A stretch of 50,781 nt of DNA from the NCBI GenBank assembly GCA_002490835.1, contig DKUU01000035.1, positions 1-50,781 of the forward strand. The letters run 5' to 3'. The notes below the pieces were generated by a model that searched no databases, was not told the DNA's origin, and was given only the letters and a program-made list of their open reading frames with translations. The translations under genes and the position numbers were made by a program. Shown here in pieces: positions 7,951 to 16,461 of the stretch (position 1 is the stretch's first letter; every line of letters begins with the position of its first letter). Source of the stretch: Lachnospiraceae bacterium UBA7196. GTDB taxonomy: Bacteria > Bacillota > Clostridia > Lachnospirales > Lachnospiraceae.

Positions 7951-9219
7951 ATGCCTATTATGAGTGTTATTAAGAACAATACCATGGGAAACATGCTTTG
8001 TTCGAAGGTGCCGGCGGAAGACTTTAATATAGGCTCGCAGCTTATTGTTGCGGAGTATGAAGAAGCGTTGTTTATGAAGGACGGGATCATAGAGGAAGTA
8101 TTCGGTCCGGGTAAATACACGCTTACCACAGAGAATTATCCTTTTCTTACGAGACTGACGTCAAATCTGTTGACGGGCGGAATCAGCGCATACAGTTGTA
8201 AGGTATATTACATCAATAAATCCCATCATCTGGAATTAAAATGGGGAACCGGCAAGCCGATCAGGATCATTGATCCCGTCTGGTCGATTGAGGTATCTGT
8301 TCAGGCGAGAGGAGCCTATACGGCGGCGGTAAAAGACGGGAAGAAATTCTTCCTTAAGATGGTTGGCGCCAATGTAGCTGCCAATGAGAATGATATCGTA
8401 AAGAATTTCCGTACGGCTTTTATTCAGCATATCACCGATCAGCTCGCCGATTATCTGACTTCTCAGGATAAAGAAGTGCTTATGGTCTGCAATAAGAAAA
8501 AGGCGCTTGCGGACGATATGCTGACGATACTGAACGACATACTCGACGAGTATGGAATGGAACTGATCAATTTCTATATTGAGAGCATAGAAATTCCGGA
8601 AGACGATGAATGTATGCAGCGGATCCGGGAGATGCGCATTCAGCGTCAGGAGAAGATGTTCAATCGGGAACAGGCTATGGCTGATGAGCGGGTTAAGTTC
8701 AGTATGCGCAGGGAATCTGCAGAGACAGACCGTTATGAATCGGGACAATGGGCGTCAGCGGATTATGAGAGAATGGCGATCCGCGATCAGGATGGCAATA
8801 ACGGTTGGGCCAGACAGGAAGCGGCGGAGATCATGAAGGAGACGGCGGGCAATCCCGGTATGGGAGGCGCTTTGGCGAACGCGGCTATGGGCATCAGTAT
8901 GGGAGCGCAAATGGGCGGCATGATGGGCCAGATGTTTGAGCAGAACGTGGAAAGCGGTACGGAACCCAGAGTGATATGCCCTAAGTGCAATGCGGTAGTG
9001 ATGAAGGGTATGAAGTTCTGCGGCAACTGTGGGACTCCCGTACAGGAAGAGAAGCCGAAATGTCCGGAATGCGGCGCGGAGATTATGAAGGGCATGAAGT
9101 TTTGCGGGAATTGCGGGAAAGCGCTGCAGCCGCAAAAGCGGGTCTGCCCGACTTGCGGCGTGGAAGTGCCGGAAGGCATGAAATTCTGCGGAAGCTGCGG
9201 AGCAAAAATGGAGGGGTAG
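7951..9219 (+). CDS. SPFH-domain protein with three C-terminal zinc ribbons
   Basis: 422 residues. Residues about 25-240 form an SPFH/prohibitin-like domain of the kind called virion core protein or YdjI-like (EYEEALFMKDGIIEEVFGPGKYTL near the start; DILDEYGMELINFYIESIEIPEDDE near 200). A Gly/Met-rich stretch (about 300-330) follows, then three CxxC...CxxC zinc ribbons (340-422) with the repeated pattern GMKFCGNCG. B. subtilis YdjI acts with YdjH, YdjG and PspA at the membrane. First gene of a cluster of four with spacings of 9-15 nt. Function here is inferred to be membrane scaffolding or stress; biochemical role unknown. Confidence 0.85.
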   Translation: MPIMSVIKNNTMGNMLCSKVPAEDFNIGSQLIVAEYEEALFMKDGIIEEVFGPGKYTLTTENYPFLTRLTSNLLTGGISAYSCKVYYINKSHHLELKWGTGKPIRIIDPVWSIEVSVQARGAYTAAVKDGKKFFLKMVGANVAANENDIVKNFRTAFIQHITDQLADYLTSQDKEVLMVCNKKKALADDMLTILNDILDEYGMELINFYIESIEIPEDDECMQRIREMRIQRQEKMFNREQAMADERVKFSMRRESAETDRYESGQWASADYERMAIRDQDGNNGWARQEAAEIMKETAGNPGMGGALANAAMGISMGAQMGGMMGQMFEQNVESGTEPRVICPKCNAVVMKGMKFCGNCGTPVQEEKPKCPECGAEIMKGMKFCGNCGKALQPQKRVCPTCGVEVPEGMKFCGSCGAKMEG

Positions 9220-9228
9220 AAAGAGAAA

Positions 9229-9909
9229 ATGGATAGAAGAATACTGAAATTATTGATTGCTTTTGTGTTGCTTTTAACGGCAAATATCGGAATTTTTACA
9301 CTGGGCAGCGATTTTGCAACGACATTCTGGATCAGCTATGTCTATGCGATGATAGCGGCTATCATCAGTATCTATGTATTGATTTTCTCTTCGGTGAAGG
9401 AGAAGCTGTTATTCCGCTATCCGATTCAGGCAGTTACCTGTGTCTACCTCGGGATTGAACTGGTGGCGGCTTTTTTTGTCACGCAGTTACTTTCCTTCAA
9501 ACCGCTGTTTGCGTTTTTGGTTCAGCTTGTTATTCTGTCCCTGTATATCGTCGGTCTGCTCTCGGTTATGGTCAATAATTCCTTTATTCAGGAACAGCAG
9601 CAGATCAGGGGTACCGATATCGCGAATTTCGAGTACATTGTAAATCTGATGAAAGAGGTGGTGTCGAAGGTGCCTTATGCCAATCCGGACAGAAAGACAA
9701 TACAGCATGCGGCTGATTGCGTTGCAAGCGGACAGGTAAGGAGCGGTGAAGCGGTATACGATCTGGAACAGAAGATGATTTCGCAGATTGAGGAACTTAA
9801 GGCGGCGGTGTCGGAAAAGAATCGGGAGAAGGTACTTGCTGCCTGCAGCAGTATCGAATCTTCGGCGGAAGAGCGTAAGCGGATTCTCAGTCAGCGCGCA
9901 AAGTTTTAA
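9229..9909 (+). CDS. Membrane protein with cytoplasmic helical tail, SPFH cluster
   Basis: 226 residues, not assigned to a named family. Four hydrophobic segments (roughly 7-25, 33-54, 64-84, 88-110) are followed by a charged, mainly helical domain (120-226) with Glu/Lys-rich heptad-like stretches at the end (EKMISQIEELKAAVSEKNREKV and after). It starts 9 nt after the SPFH gene and 15 nt before the next, so it is almost certainly co-translated with them. Likely the membrane anchor of a complex with the SPFH protein; this is inference from context. Confidence 0.75.
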   Translation: MDRRILKLLIAFVLLLTANIGIFTLGSDFATTFWISYVYAMIAAIISIYVLIFSSVKEKLLFRYPIQAVTCVYLGIELVAAFFVTQLLSFKPLFAFLVQLVILSLYIVGLLSVMVNNSFIQEQQQIRGTDIANFEYIVNLMKEVVSKVPYANPDRKTIQHAADCVASGQVRSGEAVYDLEQKMISQIEELKAAVSEKNREKVLAACSSIESSAEERKRILSQRAKF

Positions 9910-9924
9910 GGAGGAGAGATAAGT

Positions 9925-10587
9925 ATGGAAACAAACAGCAGACCTTGGTATTATTCTACATGGATCATTGTTTTGGCCTTCCTTTTTTTCTGGCCGTTAG
10001 GAGTTGTCCTGTTGATTTTGAGGAGCGCAGGGAGCAAGCAGTCTGTGTTTCTGGGCAGTACGGATAAGAAGAAGTATATTATCGGCGGCGCATGTTTGAT
10101 TCTATTAGGAATGATGTGGATATCGTCAGGATCGACCGGAATGGGCCTGTTTATGATTGTGGGCGGTATTGTGGTTATTGCCTATGCGGATAAATCGAAG
10201 CGGAGGGCGATCAGGAATCGACAGTACATAGATATCATCGTTAATCAGGGACAGACAAGTCTGGATAACATAGCCAATATGTGCAATATAAATTATGATC
10301 TGGTTGTGAAGGAACTGCGAACGCTTATTACGCTGGGTGTGTTAAAAAATGCCGTATTAGATGAAATGACGCGCACGATCACGATACAGAGAGTGGCGCC
10401 GCAGATTCCGCAGCAGAATTTACAGCAGACTTTATCAGGTCTGGTGGACGGTGTGGTCGGAACGCAGGCATCGGAATCGGCACAGATGGTGGCATGTACC
10501 TGTCCCGGCTGCGGAGCGAAGGTGGCGATCAGAAAAGGTACTACGCAGGTGTGCGATTATTGTGATTCCCCGATTGTGGCAAATTAA
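9925..10587 (+). CDS. Membrane protein with winged-helix-like and zinc-ribbon domains
   Basis: 220 residues behind a strong site (AAGGAGGAGAG). Hydrophobic segments at about 10-33, 47-64 and 68-86 are followed by a soluble region (90-165) that looks like a winged-helix or PCI-type fold (QTSLDNIANMCNINYDLVVKELRTLITLGVLKNA). A Gln-rich linker then leads to a C-terminal zinc ribbon with four Cys (CPGCG...CDYCDSP, about 191-216). Third gene of the SPFH cluster; the zinc ribbon is shared with the first and fourth genes. No enzymatic motif is visible. Confidence 0.75.
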   Translation: METNSRPWYYSTWIIVLAFLFFWPLGVVLLILRSAGSKQSVFLGSTDKKKYIIGGACLILLGMMWISSGSTGMGLFMIVGGIVVIAYADKSKRRAIRNRQYIDIIVNQGQTSLDNIANMCNINYDLVVKELRTLITLGVLKNAVLDEMTRTITIQRVAPQIPQQNLQQTLSGLVDGVVGTQASESAQMVACTCPGCGAKVAIRKGTTQVCDYCDSPIVAN

Positions 10588-10599
10588 TGGAGGAAAGCT

Positions 10600-11067
10600 A
10601 TGGATTTCTTAAATAAGACAAAAGGAACCTTGTTAAATGCAGGGAAGAATTTTTCACAGAAGGCGAGCGGAGCGTCAGGAGCGGTCGCAGCCGGTATGCG
10701 GATCCGGGAGGGAGAAAAAGCGCTGAATGAGAGCATAGCAGAACTGGGAAAGATGTTTCTCGAACAGCAGTCCGAAGAAGCCAGAAGGCTTTTTCCGGAG
10801 CAGTATGCTAAAATACAGGGCCTGATGAAGCAGATCGATGCGGATAAGAAGGAACTGGCTATCTGTAAAGGACTGCGTATCTGCCCGAACTGCGGTGCGG
10901 AGCAGCAGCCGGAAGCCCTTTGCTGTACGATGTGCGGAATGAATATGAACGAGGCGGAAGCAATGCTTTCGAACGAGCAGAAAGCGGTGGCTTATTGCTC
11001 GGCCTGTGGGGCGGAAATTGCTCCGGATGCTAAGTTTTGCTCCGTTTGCGGGGCGGCGCAGAGATAG
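10600..11067 (+). CDS. Coiled-coil zinc-ribbon protein, SPFH cluster
   Basis: 155 residues, soluble. The first 90 residues are helical and rich in Lys, Glu, Gln and Ala, like a short coiled coil. They are followed by two zinc ribbons: ICPNCGAEQQPEALCCTMCG (about 93-112) and YCSACGAEIAPDAKFCSVCG (about 133-152). It ends the four-gene cluster, 12 nt after its neighbour. By arrangement it corresponds to the small zinc-ribbon protein YdjG of the B. subtilis pspA-ydjGHI operon, though homology was not tested. Confidence 0.75.
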   Translation: MDFLNKTKGTLLNAGKNFSQKASGASGAVAAGMRIREGEKALNESIAELGKMFLEQQSEEARRLFPEQYAKIQGLMKQIDADKKELAICKGLRICPNCGAEQQPEALCCTMCGMNMNEAEAMLSNEQKAVAYCSACGAEIAPDAKFCSVCGAAQR

Positions 11068-11093
11068 TATTTGTATTTTTTTTCGTACAATAC

Positions 11094-11122
11094 TTGCGCA
11101 CTGCATAGATTTATGATATATA
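11094..11122 (+). promoter_or_regulatory. Promoter of the aspS-gatCAB operon
   Basis: TTGCGC (11094-11099), a 17-bp spacer and TATATA (11117-11122) place the start near 11129, shortly before stem I of the T-box leader. Confidence 0.5.
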
Positions 11123-11160
11123 CAAAGTATATTTGTATACAAAAATGCAATGAAGGAGAC

Positions 11161-11407
11161 TCGCCCTGAGGGAAGCGACAGGAATACGGCGTCACCGACT
11201 GAGAGCGCTGTTTGTGAAAGGCAGGGATGGGAACACTCCGGAGCAGATCGTTTGAACAGAGTAGGGCGATACGTTTACACGCGTTAAGTGTTTTGAGAGG
11301 ATGAGACGAAAGCGGATCATGCGGGCTTTCGACTTGTCAATGCGGGTGGTACCGCGGATATCAGGATTATCCGTCCCGGAATACAGAAATGTGTTCCGGG
11401 ACGTTTT
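11161..11407 (+). promoter_or_regulatory. T-box leader (tRNA-sensing) of aspS-gatCAB, probable Asn specifier
   Basis: The T-box core GGGTGGTACCGCGG lies at 11344-11357 and is followed by a terminator: CGTCCCGGAA (11372-11381) with TTCCGGGACG (11394-11403) and TTTT. Stem I is closed by TCGCCCT (11161-11167) with AGGGCGA (11263-11269), and the next helix by AAGCGA (11173-11178) with TCGTTT (11248-11253). The specifier strand between them reads GAACAGAGT, so AAC (11255-11257, Asn) followed by A is the best codon candidate; GAC/GAT (Asp) is absent there. Uncharged tRNA would stabilise the antiterminator and switch on the operon. The codon assignment is inference. Confidence 0.93.
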
Positions 11408-11479
11408 GCGCGTATAAGCAGAGTCGGAAGACTTATGACGAGGCGCAAGACATCAACCAGGAAAAGGAGAGCGAGTCAT

Positions 11480-13231
11480 ATGACAGTTAAAAACATTTAC
11501 AGAGATGTAACCTTACAGGAAATCAGTGAAAATGACATTGGCAAAGAACTGCGCGTGGCAGGCTGGATCGAAAACATCAGGGACCACGGCGGCGTCTCCT
11601 TCGTGGATCTGCGGGATATGTACGGTGTGCTGCAGGTCGTGATGCGGGACACTTCCCTGCTTGACGGCCTTTCCAGAGAGATGAACGTCTCCATTGAGGG
11701 GCTGATCGAGAAACGGGATGAGGACACTTACAATCCAAGGATTCCCACGGGTACGATTGAATTGGAAGCGCATCAGGTGGAAGTGCTGGGCAAGGTCTAT
11801 AAGCAGCTTCCCTTCGAGGTGATGACTTCCAAAGAAACGCGGGAGGAGGTACGTCTCAAATACCGCTACCTCGATCTGCGAAACCAGAAGGTGAAGGACA
11901 ATATCATTTTCCGCTCGCAGGTGATCGCTTATCTGCGGGAGAAGATGACGGAGATGGGCTTTTTGGAGATTCAGACCCCGATTTTGACGGCATCTTCTCC
12001 GGAAGGCGCAAGAGACTATATCGTGCCGTCGAGAAGATATAAGGGGAAATTTTATGCGCTGCCGCAGGCGCCTCAGCAGTTTAAACAGCTTTTGATGGTA
12101 GCGGGTTTTGATAAGTACTTCCAGATCGCGCCCTGCTTCCGGGACGAGGACGCCAGAGCGGACCGCTCTCCCGGCGAGTTTTACCAGCTTGACTTTGAGA
12201 TGAGTTTCGCTACGCAGGAGGACGTGTTCCGCGTGGGCGAGGAAGTGCTTTCCGCCACCTTTGAGAAATTTGCGCCGGAGGGCTATGCGGTGACCAAGGC
12301 GCCTTATCCGGTCATCAGTTACAAGCAGGCAATGTTAGAGTTCGGAACCGACAAGCCCGATCTGCGCAATCCCCTGCGCATCATCGACCTCACGGACTTT
12401 TTTCAGGAATGTACCTTTAAGCCTTTTGTGGGCAGGACGGTACGCGCCATCAAGGTGCATGCGGATATGTCCAAGGGCTTCCACGAAAAGCTGTTAAAAT
12501 TTGCGACGGACATGGGCATGGGCGGCCTCGGCTATCTGGAAGTGGCGGAGGACTTAAGCTACAAGGGTCCGATCGATAAGTTCATTCCCGATGAGAAAAA
12601 GAAAGAACTCCTTACGCTGGCATCGCTTTCGGTGGGGGACACGATCTTTTTCATCGCGGATAAGGAGGAGAGAGCGGCCTACTATGCGGGGCAGCTTCGC
12701 ACCGAGCTGGGGGAGAAACTGGAACTGTTAGAGAAGAACGCTTACCGTTTCTGTTACATTAATGATTTTCCGATGTTTGAGCTCGATCCGGACACCAAGC
12801 AGGTCGGTTTTACGCACAATCCTTTCTCTATGCCGCAGGGCGGTCTGGAAGCGTTAAACACTAAGGATCCGCTGGAGGTGCTGGCTTATCAGTACGATAT
12901 CGTCTGCAACGGCGTGGAGCTTTCTTCCGGCGCGGTGCGGAATCATGACATGGAGATCATGGAAAAGGCCTTTGCTATTGCGGGATACGATGCAGAGACT
13001 TTAAAAACGAAATTCGGCGCATTGTACAACGCGTTCCAGTTTGGCGCGCCGCCGCACGCAGGCATGGCGCCGGGCGTTGACCGCATGATCATGCTGCTTA
13101 AGGGCGAGGAGAATATCAGGGAGGTCATTGCCTTCCCCATGAGTGGCTCAGGGCAGGATCTGATGTGCGGCGCGCCGGGGGATGTGACCGAGCAGCAGCT
13201 GAGGGAAGTGCATATTAAGGTGAGGGCGTAA
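11480..13231 (+). CDS. aspS: Aspartyl-tRNA synthetase, likely non-discriminating
   Basis: Charges tRNA-Asp, and probably tRNA-Asn, with aspartate. 583 residues from the ATG at 11480, chosen because MTVKNIYRDV is the family start and AAAGGAGA precedes it. Order: N-terminal OB fold (1-105), class II core with motif 2 (FRDEDARADRSPGEFYQLDFE near 218), bacterial GAD insertion (about 285-420) and motif 3 (GMAPGVDRMIMLL near 535). The anticodon-domain motif RDHGG carries His, as in non-discriminating enzymes (discriminating E. coli has Leu there). This fits the downstream gatCAB, which converts Asp-tRNA-Asn to Asn-tRNA-Asn. Confidence 0.96.
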   Translation: MTVKNIYRDVTLQEISENDIGKELRVAGWIENIRDHGGVSFVDLRDMYGVLQVVMRDTSLLDGLSREMNVSIEGLIEKRDEDTYNPRIPTGTIELEAHQVEVLGKVYKQLPFEVMTSKETREEVRLKYRYLDLRNQKVKDNIIFRSQVIAYLREKMTEMGFLEIQTPILTASSPEGARDYIVPSRRYKGKFYALPQAPQQFKQLLMVAGFDKYFQIAPCFRDEDARADRSPGEFYQLDFEMSFATQEDVFRVGEEVLSATFEKFAPEGYAVTKAPYPVISYKQAMLEFGTDKPDLRNPLRIIDLTDFFQECTFKPFVGRTVRAIKVHADMSKGFHEKLLKFATDMGMGGLGYLEVAEDLSYKGPIDKFIPDEKKKELLTLASLSVGDTIFFIADKEERAAYYAGQLRTELGEKLELLEKNAYRFCYINDFPMFELDPDTKQVGFTHNPFSMPQGGLEALNTKDPLEVLAYQYDIVCNGVELSSGAVRNHDMEIMEKAFAIAGYDAETLKTKFGALYNAFQFGAPPHAGMAPGVDRMIMLLKGEENIREVIAFPMSGSGQDLMCGAPGDVTEQQLREVHIKVRA

Positions 13232-13248
13232 ATAAGAAAGGAAAGACA

Positions 13249-13539
13249 ATGGCTAACATTATAAATGACGAGACAATAGAATATGTAGGCATCCTTGCGA
13301 AACTCGAACTTTCCGACGCGGAGAAGGAACAGGCCAAGGCGGATATGGGCAGGATGCTCGACTACATCGACAAGCTGGGAGAGCTTGATACGGACGGGGT
13401 GGAGCCGATGTCCCATGTGTTTTCTGCCGAGAATGTGTTTCGGGAGGATGTGGTGACGAACGGGGATGACAGAGAGAGGCTTTTATCAAACGCGCCGCAG
13501 GAGAAAGACGGGATGTTTGTGGTGCCGCCGACGTTTTAA
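13249..13539 (+). CDS. gatC: Asp/Glu-tRNA amidotransferase subunit C
   Basis: 96 residues, the small stabilising subunit that wraps between GatA and GatB. The pattern (ETIEYVGILAKLELSDAEKEQAKADMGRMLDYIDKLGELDTDGVEPMSHV) is typical of the family: an N-terminal helix pair, then the conserved D-x-V-x-P-x-x-H region near residue 55. Ribosome site GAAAGGAAAG lies before the ATG. It is 17 nt after aspS and 17 nt before gatA, inside the T-box-controlled operon. Confidence 0.95.
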   Translation: MANIINDETIEYVGILAKLELSDAEKEQAKADMGRMLDYIDKLGELDTDGVEPMSHVFSAENVFREDVVTNGDDRERLLSNAPQEKDGMFVVPPTF

Positions 13540-13556
13540 AGAAAGGAAAGCATAAG

Positions 13557-14999
13557 ATGGATATCATGGATATGACCGCATTACAGTTGTCCACGGCAAT
13601 TAAGAAAGGTGAGACCACCGCAATAGAAGCCACGGAGGCGGTGCTGGCGCAAATTGACGCGCAGGACAAGATCTACAACTGCTATGTCACGGTGGATGCG
13701 GAAGGCGCGCTGGCGCAGGCGAAAGCGGTGCAGGAGCGGATCGGGAAAGGCGGGCTTACAGGACCGCTGGCGGGGGTTCCTGTGGCGATCAAAGACAATC
13801 TCTGCACGGAAGGGCTGCGAACCACCTGTTCTTCTAAGATACTGCATAATTTCGTGCCTACCTACACGGCGGAGGCGGTGAAAAATCTGCAGAAGGCCGG
13901 GGCGGTGATCCTTGGCAAGACCAATATGGACGAGTTTGCCATGGGCTCTACCACGGAGACTTCGGCTTACGGGGTGACGAGAAACCCCCATAATACGGAA
14001 CATGTGCCGGGCGGTTCTTCCGGCGGCTCCGCGGCGGCTGTCGCGGCAAGGGAATGCTTTTATGCCATCGGCTCCGATACGGGCGGCTCGATCAGACAGC
14101 CTGCTTCTTACTGCGGCGTGGTGGGGATGAAGCCGACCTACGGCACGGTGTCCCGCTACGGCCTGATCGCCTACGGTTCCTCATTGGATCAGATCGGCCC
14201 TCTGACGAAGGATGTGGCGGACTGCGCAGCGGTGCTTACCGCGCTGGCTTCCCATGACGAGAAGGATTCCACTTCCATCGCGCGGGAGGATACGGACTTT
14301 ACGGCAGCGCTTACGGACGACGTGAAAGGACTGCGCATCGGCATCCCGAACGACTATCTGGGCGAGGGCCTTGACGACGAAGTGCGGGGAGCGATCCTGC
14401 GGGCGGCTGATGTATTAAAAGAAAAAGGCGCGGTGGTGGAGCATTTTGACTTAAGTCTGGTGGAGTATGCCATTCCTGCCTACTATACCATCGCGGCGGC
14501 GGAGGCCAGCTCCAATCTGGAGCGTTTCGACGGCGTCAAATACGGCTACCGCACCGAAGAATATGCGGGCCTTCATAATATGTATAAAAAATCCCGCTCC
14601 GAGGGCTTTGGCGAGGAAGTGAAACGCCGCATCATGCTGGGTTCCTTCGTGTTAAGTTCCGGTTATTACGACGCTTATTATCTGAAAGCCTTGAAAGTAA
14701 AGGCATTGATCAAGAAGGCTTTCGATGACGCTTTCTCCAAGTATGACGTGATCCTTGGGCCGGCCGCGCCCACGACCGCGCCGAAGCTGGGGGAGAGCCT
14801 TGCGGACCCGATTCAGATGTATCTGGGCGATATCTACACGATCGCCGTCAATCTGGCGGGCCTTCCCGGCATCTGCCTGCCTTGCGGCACAGACAGCAAG
14901 GGGCTGCCCATCGGTCTGCAGCTGATCGGGGATTGCTTTCAGGAGAAGAAACTGATCCGCGCGGCGTATTCATACGAACAGGGAGGGGAACCGGCATGA
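13557..14999 (+). CDS. gatA: Asp/Glu-tRNA amidotransferase subunit A
   Basis: Amidase subunit that releases ammonia from glutamine for transfer to the mischarged tRNA. 480 residues. The Ser-cisSer-Lys triad is in place: Lys in VPVAIKDN (near 78), the first Ser in GGSSGGSAAAVAA (near 153) and the nucleophile region GSDTGGSIRQPASYCG (near 172-185). Its stop codon overlaps the gatB start (ATGA), indicating translational coupling. Confidence 0.97.
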   Translation: MDIMDMTALQLSTAIKKGETTAIEATEAVLAQIDAQDKIYNCYVTVDAEGALAQAKAVQERIGKGGLTGPLAGVPVAIKDNLCTEGLRTTCSSKILHNFVPTYTAEAVKNLQKAGAVILGKTNMDEFAMGSTTETSAYGVTRNPHNTEHVPGGSSGGSAAAVAARECFYAIGSDTGGSIRQPASYCGVVGMKPTYGTVSRYGLIAYGSSLDQIGPLTKDVADCAAVLTALASHDEKDSTSIAREDTDFTAALTDDVKGLRIGIPNDYLGEGLDDEVRGAILRAADVLKEKGAVVEHFDLSLVEYAIPAYYTIAAAEASSNLERFDGVKYGYRTEEYAGLHNMYKKSRSEGFGEEVKRRIMLGSFVLSSGYYDAYYLKALKVKALIKKAFDDAFSKYDVILGPAAPTTAPKLGESLADPIQMYLGDIYTIAVNLAGLPGICLPCGTDSKGLPIGLQLIGDCFQEKKLIRAAYSYEQGGEPA

Positions 15000-16429
15000 G
15001 CAAACAATACGAAACCGTCATCGGCTTGGAAGTTCACGTCGAACTGGCGACGAAAACAAAGATATTCTGCGGCTGTTCCACCGCTTTCGGGGCGGCGCCC
15101 AACACCCAGACCTGTCCGGTTTGCACGGGGATGCCGGGCTCTCTGCCGGTTCTGAATAAGCAGGTGCTGGAGTATGCCATCGCAGTGGGATTAGCTACGA
15201 ACTGCGACATTACCAGATATGCGAAATTTGACAGGAAAAATTATTTTTATCCCGATAACCCTCAAAATTACCAGATCTCGCAGCTCTATCTGCCCATCTG
15301 CCGTAACGGCGGCGTGGAGATCGAGACGGAAGCGGGCGGCAAAAAGACCGTGGGGATCCATGAGATCCACATGGAAGAGGACGCGGGCAAGCTCATCCAC
15401 GACGAGTGGGAGGACTGTTCGCTGGTGGATTATAACCGCTCAGGCGTACCGTTGATCGAGATCGTGTCGGAGCCGGATATGCGAAATGCCGGGGAGGTCA
15501 TCGCCTATCTGGAGAAGCTGCGGCAGGTCATTCAATATCTGGGCGCTTCCGACTGCAAGCTTCAGGAAGGATCCATGCGCGCGGACGTCAACCTCTCCGT
15601 CAGGGAAGCGGGGGCGGAAGCGTTCGGCACCCGAACGGAGATGAAGAACTTAAACAGTTTCCGTGCCATCACCCGCGCCATCGAGGGCGAGCGGGAGCGG
15701 CAGATCGACCTGCTGGAAGCCGGAGAGAGTGTGGTGCAGGAGACGAGGAGGTGGGACGATGCCAAGGGCGAGTCCTACGCTATGCGCAGCAAGGAAGATG
15801 CGCAGGATTACCGCTATTTTCCGGATCCCGACCTTGTGCCCATCACGGTGAGCGATGAGATGCTTGCAAAGATCAAGGAGAAACAGCCGGAGTTCCGCAC
15901 GGAAAAGATGGCCCGCTACAAGGCGGAATTTGACATTCCCGACTACGATATCGAGATCATTACGGGCGAGAAGCCGCTGGCAGATCTCTTTGAGGCGGCG
16001 GTGGCGCTTGGCGCTTCGCCGAAAAAGGCGTCAAACTGGTTGATGGGAGAGACCCTGCGGCTGATGAAGGAGCAGGAAGTGGATGCCGGGGACCTGCGCT
16101 TTTCTCCGGAAAATCTGGCGAAGCTGATTGTCCTGACTGAGAAGAAGGTGATCAACAGCTCTGTGGCAAAAGAAGTCTTTGAAGTGATGTTTGCAGAGAA
16201 TGTGGATCCCGAACAGTATGTGGAGGAGAAGGGCTTAAAGACCGAAAATGACGAAGGAGCGCTAAAAAAAGTGCTGGAAGAAGTAATCGCAGCGAATCCG
16301 CAGTCCGTGGAAGATTATCGAAACGGCAAAGAAAAGGCCATTGGTTTTCTGGTGGGGCAGACCATGAAGGCCATGAAGGGCAAGGCCGATCCGGCCGCGG
16401 TCAATCAGATGCTGCGGGAATTGCTGTAA
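14996..16429 (+). CDS. gatB: Asp/Glu-tRNA amidotransferase subunit B
   Basis: Binds the mischarged tRNA and activates its aspartyl or glutamyl group with ATP before amidation. 477 residues, starting at the ATG that overlaps the gatA stop; the longer upstream frame lies inside gatA and is rejected. Visible: YETVIGLEVHVELATKTKIFCGC at the start, CPVCTGMPGSLPVLN, the kinase-like core with HMEEDAGK near 128, YFPDPDLVPI near 280, and a C-terminal helical and YqeY-like tail (about 330-477). Completes the aspS-gatCAB set for Asn-tRNA formation. Confidence 0.97.
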   Translation: MSKQYETVIGLEVHVELATKTKIFCGCSTAFGAAPNTQTCPVCTGMPGSLPVLNKQVLEYAIAVGLATNCDITRYAKFDRKNYFYPDNPQNYQISQLYLPICRNGGVEIETEAGGKKTVGIHEIHMEEDAGKLIHDEWEDCSLVDYNRSGVPLIEIVSEPDMRNAGEVIAYLEKLRQVIQYLGASDCKLQEGSMRADVNLSVREAGAEAFGTRTEMKNLNSFRAITRAIEGERERQIDLLEAGESVVQETRRWDDAKGESYAMRSKEDAQDYRYFPDPDLVPITVSDEMLAKIKEKQPEFRTEKMARYKAEFDIPDYDIEIITGEKPLADLFEAAVALGASPKKASNWLMGETLRLMKEQEVDAGDLRFSPENLAKLIVLTEKKVINSSVAKEVFEVMFAENVDPEQYVEEKGLKTENDEGALKKVLEEVIAANPQSVEDYRNGKEKAIGFLVGQTMKAMKGKADPAAVNQMLRELL

Positions 16430-16461
16430 TCTTCAAGCTATGAGGGGCTGGCCCGCATAGA

